Below are positions 48,770 to 60,300 of a DNA stretch of 64,000 nt, in pieces. The notes beneath the pieces were generated by a model. It had not been told where the DNA came from. It worked only from the letters and a program-made list of their open reading frames with translations, and did not search any database. Both the position numbers and the translations under genes were made by a program. Location of the stretch: contig CM067570.1 in the NCBI GenBank assembly GCA_034336665.1, positions 17,298,502 to 17,362,501 on the forward strand. Reading direction: 5' to 3'. Each line of letters opens with the position of its first letter. Within the stretch, counting starts at the first letter, position 1. Source of the stretch: Luscinia megarhynchos (Eukaryota; Chordata; Aves; Passeriformes; Turdidae).

Positions 48770-49572
48770 AGAAAAATTACTTACCCAATATAGCAGAATA
48801 TCTTAAGCAGAACATTAAACACACTGGACATACTTAAATCCATAGGACCTGGTAGAATGCCCACACAAGTCCCAAAGGAGCTGGCTGATGTCACTGTGAG
48901 GCCAATTTCAATTATGTTAAAAAGATGATGGTGATCAAGGGAGCTTCCTGAGGATTAGAAGAAAGCAAAAGTCACACATCTTCAAGAATAAAGATTTTGA
49001 GAACTACAGAGTAGTCAGCCTCACCTCAGTCCCTGGAAAAATAGTGTTGCATACAATTCCTGAAGCCATTTCCAGGCACATTAAGTATAAGGTGATTTGG
49101 AATAAACAGAATGTATTTGCAGAGGAGATATCATGCCTCACAAACTTGATAGTATTCTATGATGAAGTGACTAGCTAAGTGGATGACAGAAGAGCAACAC
49201 CCTCAAGTTTGCAGAGGATGAAAAACTAGGAGTTGCTGATATGCCAGATGGTTGGGATGCCATTCAGTGGGACCTCAACAGGCTGGAGAAACAGACCAAC
49301 AGGAACAGGAGGTTCAATAAAGAGAAATGCAAAGTCCTGCATCTGGATTTTGTGCACTGGTACATGCTAGGGGTCAAGCAGCTGCAATGCAGCCCTGCAA
49401 AAAAGAGCTTGGGGCTCTGGTGAGCAACAGATTGAACATGAGCGAGCAAAGTAGCCTCATGCAAAGAACACAAATGGTATCTTATGCTGCATTAGGAGCG
49501 GTGTTGCCAGCATGTTGAGAGAAGGGATCCTTTACTTCTGCACAGCCCTGGTGGGAAACATCTTGTCTCCTG
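48770..49572 (+). mobile_element. Older plus-strand CR1, left part (host of a nested CR1)
   Basis: Degenerate CR1 reverse-transcriptase region. Broken frames retain RT-like words: first an IHRTW and SPKGAG stretch, then from about 49,201 KFAEDEKLG (the FADD-type catalytic box region), IQWDLNRLEK, FNKEKCKVLHL and NRLNMSEQS. Stops and frameshifts break it throughout, so it is dead. It stops abruptly at about 49,572 and resumes at about 50,885. The left limit is approximate. Confidence 0.8.
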
Positions 49573-49643
49573 ATCATCCCATCACAAGAATCACAGAATC
49601 ATTAAGTTAGAAGAGACCTTCAAGATCATCGAGCCCTAACACC

Positions 49644-49862
49644 TCAACTAAACCATGGCACTAAGTGCCACATCCAGTCTTTTTTAAACACATCCAGGGA
49701 TGGTGATTCCACCACCTCCCTGGGCAGGCCATGCCAGTACTTTGTTATTCTTTCTATGAAAAACCTTTTCCTAATATCCAGCCTATATTTCCCTTGGCAC
49801 AGCTTGAGACTGTGTCCTGTTGTTCTGTCAGTTGCTGCCTGGTGAAAGAGACCAACCCCCAC
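49644..49862 (-). pseudogene. CR1 ORF2 C-terminal fragment
   Basis: About 72 codons matching the end of CR1 ORF2: [20 protein letters not shown], the [16 protein letters not shown] segment and [17 protein letters not shown], which are the usual last landmarks before the 3' UTR. A stop separates it from the RT fragment to the right, across the internal deletion. It is non-functional. Confidence 0.9.
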
Positions 49863-50081
49863 CTGACTACAGCCACCTTTCAGGCAGTTGTAGAGAGTGA
49901 TGTCACCCCTGAGTAACCTTTAGTCCAGGCTAAGCAGCCCCAGCTCCCTCAGTCATTCCTCACAGGGCTTGTGTTCCAAGCCCCTCTCCAGCCTTGTTGC
50001 CTCCTCTGGATGCGCTCAAGCATCTCAATGTCCTTCCTAGACAGAGGGCCCAGAACTGGACACAGCACTCGAGGTGCAGCC

Positions 50082-50666
50082 TCACCAGTGCCAAGTACAG
50101 TTCACCTTGTCCAGGAATTTGCTGTGGGAGACAGTGTCAAAGGCCTTGCTGAAGTTCAAATCAACAACATCCACGGCCTTTCTCTCAACCACCAGGTGGG
50201 TGACCTGGTCATAAAAAGAGACCAGGTTTGTCCAACATGACCTACCCTTCCTAAACCTGTTCTGGCTGGGTCTGATACCCTGGCCATCCTGTAAGTGCTG
50301 TGTGATAACATTCAGTATAAACTGTTGCGTTACTTTGCCAGGTACTGAGGTCAGGTTAACCAGCCTACAGTTACCAGGATCCTCCTTCCCACCCTTTTTG
50401 TGAATGGGTGTCACATTGGCCAGCTTCCAATCATCTGGAACCTCCCCAGTGAGCCAGGACTGTTGGTAAATGATGGAGAGTGGCTTTGCAATCTCATCTG
50501 CCAGCTCCCTCATCACCCTGGGGTAGATCCCATTTGATCCCATAGATTTATGAACATCCAAGCAGCTCAGTTCTCTGACTGCCTGCTCCTTGATAACAGG
50601 GGAACCATTCTGCTCCTTGACACCATCTACCAGCCTAAGAGAACAGTTGTCCTGTGGACAAGCCAT
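50082..50666 (-). pseudogene. CR1 reverse transcriptase fragment
   Basis: About 194 codons of the CR1 ORF2 RT domain. Recognisable in order are KEQAVRELSCLDVHKSMG, GNSNGIYPR-type IYPRVMREL, WKLANVTPIHKKGGKEDP, LVNLTSVPGKV, GIRPSQNRFRKGRSC and LNFSKAFDTVSHS (the catalytic-box-A region with the first Asp replaced by Asn). It lacks endonuclease and the FADD box, so it is inactive. Normal function of the family is target-primed reverse transcription of its own RNA in the nucleus. Confidence 0.9.
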
Positions 50667-50884
50667 CTTCCCACTAAAGGCTGAGGCAAAAAAGACATTA
50701 AGAACTTCTCCTCATCTGCAGTTTCAAAGTTCCCTCCCTCATCCAGTAGAGAACAAAGGTTGGTCTTACCCTTCCTTTTGTCCTTAATATATTTGTAGAA
50801 ACATTTCTAATTATCCTTTACAAAAGTTGTCAAATTAAGTTCAAAACGAGCTTTGGCCTCTCTAATCTTTTTCCTACATGGAAA

Positions 50885-51312
50885 AGAAAGAAGGAAAGAT
50901 ACAGACTTCCTGAGCTTCATCCAGCAACAGGCCAAGAAGGTGATTAAGGCACTGGAGCATCTTTATAAGGAGAGGCTGAGAGAGACTCAATACTCAATGT
51001 CTCATCAATGTATATAAGTACATTAAGAGAGGAAAAAATAAATTAGGCCAATGGTATTTGGTGGAAGGATAAGAGGCAATGGACACAAATTGAAATACAG
51101 GAAATTTCATTTAAACATAAAACCCTACTTTTTTACTGTGAGGATAGTCAAACACTGAAGCAAGCTGAACAGAGAGGCTGTGAAGTTTCCATCCTTAGAG
51201 ATACTCAACTCCCAGCTTGAGACAGCCGTTAGCAACTGGCTCTAGATGACCAACCTTTGAGCAAAGGAGTTGGACTAGACAAACTCCAGAGATGACTTCC
51301 AACCTCAGCCTG
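50885..51312 (+). mobile_element. Older plus-strand CR1, right part
   Basis: Resumes the plus-strand CR1 after the insertion: words of ORF2 C-terminus (HLYKERLRETQYSMSH, GGRIRGNGHKLKYRKFHLN), then the 3' UTR ending GGAGTTGGACTAGACAAAC and ACTTCCAACCTCAGCC. The terminal octamer repeats are lost. Together with 48,770-49,572 it forms one 5'-truncated element. Confidence 0.8.
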
Positions 51313-51412
51313 TTACTGCTACTTTGGCCTGAAATTATTGAATTTTTCCTTATTACAATTTAAGATTCATTCAACTGCATTCAACTCCTAGCAATGCAGT
51401 TGAAACTACTAC

Positions 51413-51475
51413 CATTATTATTGTTATTGTTGTTGTTATTATTATTTTTATTATTATTATTATTTCTTTTAATAT
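51413..51475. repeat. (TTA/TTG)n microsatellite
   Basis: Imperfect trinucleotide repeat of TTA and TTG units, about 60 bp, 100 bp to the right of the composite CR1. Confidence 0.9.
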
Positions 51476-54227
51476 AATCTAAATTGCTGCTGAGATTCTA
51501 TAACTCCAGTCTTACCAACTGCCTAGAAAAAATGCTGTCTATTTTGAAATAACAATAGCATTTCATTGTGTGTATTCTACACTTGGTGTGAAGAGACATG
51601 GCATTGAGTACTGAAACTCGTGCATATAGGAATAACATGGTGGGTGTTTTCCCAAAGGGATCTTAGAGGAAAAGATCTTTCACAGCACTGTGTTTTGAAG
51701 GCTCAGCTTACAAACCTGTTTGTGCTTGGCAAGTATCTTCAGCTGAAATTGCATTATTACCTTGCAAGTGGCACAATGCCACTCCAGCAGATGGGCATCA
51801 ACGTAGGCATGCCAGAGAAACATTACGTGCATTGAGTTGGAATATTAGGGCCTGGATACCTCTGCAGGTATGACTGCCCATAAATATGGGCATCCTGGTT
51901 GAAGGGGGCATGTAATTGCAACTTCAGCTGAGTTTGCATTACTTTTGATGTTCTCAAGATACTTCTGATATTACTTAAGAATACAACTTTGTTTGTTTGT
52001 TTGTTTGTCTGTTTTCTTGGCAAATAAGGGCTGTGATTAGCAAGGGTACATGGGTGAGAGAGAATATATTACAGCAATCCACTCTTCCAATATTCCCTTG
52101 GGAAGCATACAGGGATGTACACAAGTACTGCCACAGCCAGGGTGAATTTTCTTATTTAACATAATAGCTCAACTGAGTGTAGAAGGCAGATTCATGACCT
52201 TTCATGCAGCGGAAGTGTGCATATACTGCAATTTCTTCTGAATAAAATTGCTAATGTTTCAAGGTGCTAGAAGAGTCTTTACTTCTCCCTTGCAATTTTA
52301 TTGACATTTTTCTCCTAGTTTTCATTTATGCTATAGTCTAAATTTTACACTAAATCATTTAAGTTTGCTCTGGAGAGGCTGCAATGCTGCTCCCAGGCAC
52401 ACTGCCATGATTGAATCCACAAGTGAACACTTTGTATATTCTTAAAAACCTTATATCCTAGTACAGAATGTGAAACAGACCTCTCAGTCAGTGCACTGCA
52501 GTTAAATGCATTTGCCTGGGGGTATGAAATCAAAATAGAATAGATATTTGTATTAGGATGCAACTATGGATAAAATCAGGAAACACATACAGCTCTCTGC
52601 TTTGAAACATAACAGTCACATTTTTTCCAGTAGTTTTATGTGGTCATGGGTAGGGAATATGTACATGCAGAAAATGTAATGTTTCTTTAAATGATATGCT
52701 CAGATTTCAGAAGTAACTAATGTGCTGGATCTTGACAAAGCTTACTGGATATTAGTTTGTATCACATAAGTGCACACTTCTATGGACTTTCCAAAGATCC
52801 TTATCTTTTTGAGTTTTCAGAAAAGGTTTGAAGTAAATTCTTAGGGTTGATCTTTGCTTATGTTGAATATCACAGAACAGGGAACTCAGCCTCAATGAAT
52901 ATGCAATCTACTGCACAGTTTGCCAGTGTCCCTGGGATTATTATGATTTAAGTATATAAACTTGTGCAAAGTTACATGAATATTGTAGTTGAGAAGTTGG
53001 TTTAAATGAGCTTGACATGACATATCAATTTAATGTTGCATTTGACATATTAGTTGTCTTTTTACCATTAAGTGTTCCCGCAGGAAATTATAATAACAAG
53101 GAAAGAGGTGTAGAGGTGCCCGAGTCAGTTGCATGGTGTTGACTTTGAGTTTTATGGTACCTGATGTGTGAGACAAAACTAAATTTTAGTAAGTCTTGAG
53201 GTGCTCATTATGAGCAAGTAACTTCTTTCTGTGACACAGTAAACAGATGCTATCAAAAACTGTAAGGTTAATTAATTATGCTCTGCACAAGCATCAAAAG
53301 GATTCACATAATTGGCCTCAATTGCTATTCAATATACCATCTTTCATATTTTCAGCCTAAGAGCCATGCACAAAACATTGACCAAAAAAAGCAAAATTTT
53401 ACCGTGAAGTCACTGTTAATGAACCAGCACTCCAGAACAGATATGCAGGTTGTGTGGCAAAGATCATAATCACATAGCACCAAGTACAAGGTCCTGTGGG
53501 TCATGCACGTAAGATTTAAACCTATCAGTCTGGAAGAAAGTGCATGGAATGTAATTTTATTGAGTGCAAGATGTCACTGTATTAAACCACAGGCCATCCA
53601 CAGAAACCAGAGCTAATAGTAAACTACCTTTGGAGATCAACTGTAGAAAATTCCTGCAGAAACTTAGAGTGGCTATGCTGCATGGGAGCAGCTGAAGCCT
53701 ACGAACCTTCTGAGGATGACAGTAGTGTAATAGAAGATGGAACTTTGTCCACTTAGCTGACCACCATATACAGAAGCAGATCAACTCCTAGAAAGAAGGA
53801 CATTTCTCTTCATTAAAATTTAAAATGGTTCCCCAATTGCTTTTGTACTTCTATAGAGTGAAATTAGGACCATGTTGGGAAAATCATGATTAGGACAGAA
53901 AATTATTTTCTAACTCTAGATAATTGTAATGCTATGATAGCTCAAAAAAAGTGTAACTCAAAGTGACACACTTCCATATTTTGCTAAAAAAAATTATCGG
54001 AATCTCTCAGTCTGTTCTGTGATTTAAGTGTTTCTTACATTGATAACAAGAAACGGAACTAAGCAGAAAACTGTGACACTAGTGAGTTAGCTGCACTAAA
54101 ACACCTGTTAAAGTTCCCCCCTGAGCACTGATACCTCTCAACAATCACAGCAGCACGTGAGCCAGGAAATACATTCAAGATATCATAGATATCTCAATCA
54201 TTCTCATCAACTCACAAAAGGCAATTC
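51476..54227. other. Non-coding stretch
   Basis: No gene supported. A short (TTTG)n microsatellite lies at 51,987-52,008. Confidence 0.5.
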
Positions 54228-54350
54228 AGATGCGAAGGGACCTCAGGAGAACTGTAGTCCAACCCCCAGCTCAAGCAAGGTGAGCTTTAAGATCAGAGCA
54301 GGTTGCCCAGCATGTTTGACCAATTCATGTTGGGCAAAATTTGAAACTCT
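54228..54350 (-). mobile_element. Decayed CR1 fragment, minus strand
   Basis: On the plus strand: GATGCGAAGGGACCTCAGGAG, TAGTCCAACCCCCAGCTCAAG, AGAGCAGGTTGCCCAGCATG. These track the reverse complement of a CR1 3' UTR subfamily (AAGGGACCTCTGGAGGTC, GTCCAACCCCC, CAGGTTGCTCAGG). Both ends are indistinct. Confidence 0.7.
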
Positions 54351-57300
54351 TTACTCAGTTCTTAGGCAAACTACTGACATAAAGAACTGAGAAGTTGCCG
54401 AATTTCTTAGTTGCCATTTTTGTGGCACATTTTTATTTCCATTTGTCTTTGGCTGAAAACCTCTGGTTATATTAAGTAACTCTACATACACCTGAAAGGC
54501 CTGCAAAACAACCTCAAGTAGAAACTCAAGAAGCACCAAATTACATTTAAAAACCTGTGAGTGGCTTTGTTCTGTTAAATGCATGGTGGACAAACACAGA
54601 TTCAATATCACCATATCCCTGGAGTTAATGCCTCATCAAAACATAATTTTATCGTTGGAAAATATGAGAACTACAGGCTGTGATACAACATAGAGGGACA
54701 GGAAAGCTGCTTTAGGAAGACTTGAATAGGTTCAGGGAATTCAGCATTAATTTTACTAAGATGAGGAAGGGAGAAAGACTGTGAGGAAACCTTCTGAAAA
54801 CACCAGAAAATATTTTCTTATGGCTGATGAAAAGAAGAAAGCAAAGGCAATATCATTGTGGATTTACATAAAGCACATAGCCATAAAAATAGCTAGGAGA
54901 ACAAATCACAAAGAAAGAGGTTAGAGGGAAAGTCCAAGCAGAGGAAGACATTCAGAATGGAAAGCATGATAATGAGGGACACAGCCATTTTCAGAACTTT
55001 TTAAAACACTGAGTATATGATCAGTGCTGAGTATAGAGAAGGGCTGGACCTATGGACCCTCTCATTGCAGGAGTAAATGTGCCCTGTGCTGGAGCTCCAT
55101 GTGTGGATGGAACAGGCCATTAATTGCTGGAGGATGTATGTATGTAATGTATGTAAACATCAACATTAAGCCATTAACATGGTTCCATATTAATGTCTGA
55201 AAAATCCCAGTAGCAGGACAGTTTGTGAAAAATAACAACTTCATATATCCTACTTGCCTCCATTTGAAAGCTGAATTGGTTTGTGATTGCTATGAGAAAT
55301 TTGAAATCAGATTGCTCAAATGTAATCTCAAAACTGTGCTTTCTTACAGAAACAAATAGCATCTCATAGGGCAAATGCAGTTGCCTGAATTTTAAATTCT
55401 CTGTCATGACAGCATTCCATAGTATCAGTTATTAGTTTAAAATTAGCAAGGTACCAACAGATACTTAGTAAAAGCTGATGAGGTACATGGCTTCTGCTGG
55501 ATATAAATTCTCTCTATCAGTGCAGATAAATGATGAGCTGAGAAACACAAATAGCTGTGTGTGATGATTTCCTTGATAGCTACAAAGTAATAAACTAATT
55601 TTTTCCCAGAAAACTCACTAAAAAATCATGGCACTCCAACTACCTGGAGGCTTTACATTTCTGGCAGCCTGACTAGTCATGCATCCAGGGTATGCAGCAA
55701 CCTTGCTATGGATCAAAAGGAAATTAGAATGCAGACTTTTTTTTAACCACTATCCTTTGGGACATCTAAATCTGATACTTTGTTGAGATATTTGTAGTTA
55801 CCAGCAACAGAGAATACTTCTTGAGTAGCTCCATTCCTTTTCTCTGTGAAAACTCACAAGATAATGATGAGCCATTGCTCCCTCAAACAGAGAAGATACC
55901 ACAGGGACCCATGTTGCTCCCCTTGTTCAGCATGTGAGAAAAAAACTCTAGATGTTTAGAGATGAGACATGGTTTGCAATATACTCACCTGAGAAATCAC
56001 TTCTCTTCCTGTGTCAAACTGCCAGCTTTGGATCAGAGGCTGTGTTGGATCTCGTTGAATATGAAAGAATGGCTTAGCCAGCAGGGTTTTGTCTGTAAGA
56101 GGAATTTGGCTTGGGAATTAAGTCTGCCAGGTCCATCAAATCCCCATTGCCTTTGGGAAGAGAAATAGTTTCTGAAATGAAGAGTCTTCATTGTTTGCTC
56201 TAGAGGGGTTTCTTACCTCTTTTCTACTCTCTGAAGAATACATATACATATTTGGAGAAATTTCATCAGGGAACAGAAATCTTCAGGTGAGCATAAAGCT
56301 GTATTGTGTGAAATATTTTTTTAAATCAACTGTTTTATTTCAAAAGTAAAAAGGCTCATTTTGGTGCACAATATGAAATGTTGGCCTGATTTTAATAATG
56401 CGAATTGTGCAGATGTCGGTGACCAAATATAATGACAATTCAGTTTTCTTTCTGGGATCACTGGTACATGTAGTAACTTGACTCTCTGAAATGACAATGG
56501 ACACAACTTTTTTAAAAGATATATTTGGAGTCTACAGATGAACAGAGAATGGTTCCAGACTGATAGCATCAGGAGAAACAGCCACTTGTAGACTGAAAAA
56601 ATTACCAATTCCTCCTCAAGGAAGGAAAGTGGGAAGTAGGCCTATTTTGTGGGGTTATTTTCTGATTTCTGTGAAATGGAATTTGTAGGTTTTTTACCAG
56701 TGATATGGTTTCACACCATATCACTTTTTTGCTCCAGAGCCCCTTTCAGAAGAGTAGTACTCTCTGCTCATAGGGCAGCACTGGAATCCTTCACTACACC
56801 CAGTGTTTGCAGTCACAAAAGTGTATCTCATCTCCATAATCAAGTGGGTATATCAGACAACTTGAAATCTTACAGCCAGTCTCTGAAAAAAACTCCCTTC
56901 TACTGCATTCTTCAAACCTCCAAGACAGCTTGGGGGAGAAAGATAGGCATGTTGTACACCAGGTAACAGCACTGTTCTGCTGTACTGCTTCTTGAGGTTC
57001 ACTTCAGGGGCAGTTTTGCTTTTTCAATAACTAGGCTATGGCACAGGCCTCAGCAAAGCAGGAAATACAGTTGGGTTTTTTCCTGCCATCTGAGTTATTG
57101 TTTATTTTTATGGATACTACTTACTTTTATACAAGAACTGTGAGGGAAGGAAAATTATTTGTTTCTTGTTGAAAGTGAACTCCAAAACACTCAAATGCCA
57201 GAACAGTATTTCTTTGCTTGTGCGTAGTTTCATGTTCCAGTTTCCCTTTGCATTGCAGTTGAAGCAATGACATTAAACTCTTGCTCCATGGACTAGTTCT

Positions 57301-60300
57301 TAAAATAGGACTATCCTAAAATACAGAAAAAGAGAAGTTTTTCTTTCCCTTGAGTGAACAAGAGAGAGATATTCTAGTGATACACCCTCTCTCTATATTG
57401 AAGTATAAACCTTTACATTCTGCATAAAATCTAATGAGAAGTTCCAATCTTTACCTTAGTGTTAGCAGGAAACAGAATTATTATCTATAACATAACCATT
57501 CCTTTGAAAGAATGAAGAGTGAAAGTTAAAATGTTTTTTCTGCATGAGGAGATAATAGAACTCTTTGAAATTGGAACAGCAATACTTTAGAAGTAAAAAA
57601 ATTAAGCATGACAGTTGAATTTTTCTTGCAAAGTTTCTACTTCTCTATAGCAATGTGCAAAATAACAACAAAAAACCAAGCAAACAAACCTAGCTGTATT
57701 AAGAGTCATCCTTAAGGTCACAAACCTAACTAAAATCATGACCAGTTTATGTCTTCAAAGAAAATACCTCGTCTGGTACACTAAGCCACCTGTATATAAC
57801 ACCAGGGGATTTTACTGTATTAAGCTCTAAAAGAAAATTAAATTCCTATTCTCCCCTATTACAGACCTAGACTCTGTTGGGTCTACATAATTTGAGTTTC
57901 ATTAGCCAATTTGCATTCACTGTCACTTCAAAATTCTGTAATGGAGAGCTGGTCTGCCAGTATTTGGCCTCTTTTTCCTCATCTTTTGTTACATTTATCA
58001 ATAATTTTGTGATTTGCACCCTTCATTTAGAGTGTTTCAGCCTGTTACCTGTTCTCTGAGAACAGCAGCTTAAAGGAAAGAAGAAAAGTAATTAATTAAC
58101 ATAAAGACATATAAATCTCAGAGATATCTCTTTACAAAAAAAAGCTACAGTTTTTGTGAAAGTACTAAAGCAGGAGATTCTGCACCAGACAGCAACAGTT
58201 GTGACAGAACTTATTATTTTCTAAAATATATCATGCTAATCTTACCAGTTACAAGTACATCACTGGGTACTGCTTTAGATGTGAGTAACTAGCCAGACAC
58301 AAGGTCATGTAAGTTATTTCAATTAGGAGAGGAATCTGGTGAGGGAAGCACATATCTCTGACGTTAAGATGTTTATATATAAGGGAGTAGAAAATCTTGC
58401 CCCTTATTAGAAGTGAAGTAGCACACAGTTAGAATGAAGGAAGAGTGCACAGACAGGCAGTGTACACAGTAGGACAAAGCAAATGTGCACTCTGGCTTGT
58501 CTCACACTAACTTTTTCGTGTACCTGTGGCCTCAGTGGCACCTTGAAACCAATGCCATCCTTCACAAGTTAAAGGCAGGTACTTGAATTACATGCTGTGG
58601 TAACATGAATAAAAAGCTCATTTAGACTGCAGTGCCATGACTATAAGAGTGCAGTAAACAAAAGCTTCACATCTTTGCTGTGTAAAAGCAGACTTACAGT
58701 TTGAAAATTGAAATTTGGGAGTTTTTCTTTTCTCCTTTAAAAATATTGAAAGGGAAAAAGCAAAACTGATTTTTTAATACGAAGCCTTTATATTCTACTT
58801 TCCTTCCACTCCTTGGGAGTTTTATGTTTCTAAAAAAAGGCCTCAGATAAATGAAGAAAATTGTATTCTCATTAATTGTTTTGAATATTATTTTTCTTTC
58901 AGATTTTTCTATTAGCTGAAAATACAAATGTATGGCAATATTTATCAAAATACATTAAAAATTACATTTTACAAATTAACAAGGTTTTATCTTTTGAGTG
59001 TTCCACTTCAGAGAATGCTTGCATAGGATCATGCCTTCTCTGTCATGCATGATGCCACCAGCCACGCTGCTTTGCTGGCATGTTATGCATTCCAGTCTGA
59101 TCCCAGCACAGAGGACAAACTGGGAGTCTCAAACATCAACAGAAGAATGAACACTGGACCTCCTAACTGGCAGTAGGTAGTCGAGGCAAGGAAGAATTAA
59201 AAAAAAAAAAAGTCTTTTGTCAGCCTCTGTAGGAAAAAAAAAAAGTTTACATAGCAGCATTTTACAGTAAAATTTGGCACCACTACCCACAGGTCCCTCT
59301 TTACAGAAACTGTAGTATTGATCAAAAACCTCACACTAATAAAAAAAAATTGCAACTCACTTATCCTGTATTGTAATTTCAGAAAAAATCTGACAGTGGA
59401 AACCCTGACAACCTATCAGCAGCATGGAAGGCCTGATGGGCTGTTCAGTTTGACTGACTCTGGTACGTTGCTGCTATGAATATAGTTGCTATGGAAGGAA
59501 TGTTTAGTGCTGTCTGTCTTCTAAAGGGGTCATGATTTCAAAACATCTCAAATAGCACTGATGGCTTAATGTCTGCAAGTAGTACTACATTCAATGTTTT
59601 CTAAGCACAGTGAATATTGTTGTTCATAATTTATTATTCATAAATTACATTAAAATATTTTTATGAAAAATGGAGAATCTGCTTAAATATTCATTAAAAT
59701 AAACAATACATAAAAATTATTTTGCAACATAATAGATAATAAGAAAGTAATTAAAGACACAGAGCTTTAACAAATGGAATTTTAGTACATGAAAGACATA
59801 TTTTGAATGACACCAACTATATTGTGTGCCAAAGTAATGACAATATTTTCACTTACTGTCCACCAGAACATCATTATACTGCACTGACTTCTTTTTCTTC
59901 TTCAAATGAAAAAAAAAAAGCCTCCAGAGTAGGTGCTTTCTATTTCTGTTGCCTTCAAGTTTCTTAATGCAGCATTTGGCTCTAACAAAGATCAAACACA
60001 AGCAATGGTCTAAAAACTGAGCCAGTTGTGGGCTAAAAGTTGGTGAAAGCATGATCCAGTAGAGGACAACTAAAGATAAAATATTCTGTCCCCATTATGA
60101 TCTTCTCTACCAACTATTTATATGCTTCAATCCCTTAATTATCATCTTGCTAGTTCTCAAATTACAGGCTCTAAGAGAGGACTGGTATGGGATGGATGCT
60201 CCCCAAGGTTCAGGGATACTTTATTCCTATGCAAAAATGTAGCACAACAGAGAGGCCAAAGGTGGTGTAAAACACCACTGGAAAGAGGATTGATGACTAC

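Larger units (their letters stand above)
49575..50882 (-). mobile_element. Younger minus-strand CR1 inserted into the older CR1
   Basis: The 3' end is at the left (reverse-complement start AATCACAGAATCATTAAG at about 49,589), continuing through the C-terminal RT region and the palm/fingers region to a TTGGCCTCTCTAATC segment at the right. Compared with a normal CR1 ORF2, the central part is missing: the frame passes from KAFDTVSHS straight to words of the late C-terminal part. It is less decayed than the host element and carries long readable stretches of RT (see the next two entries). Confidence 0.85.

Noticed and set aside
49241..49518. Plus-strand frames of 60-63 codons as a host gene
   Set aside because: Their content is diverged CR1 reverse transcriptase (KCKVLHL, LNMSEQ words), not a cellular gene.
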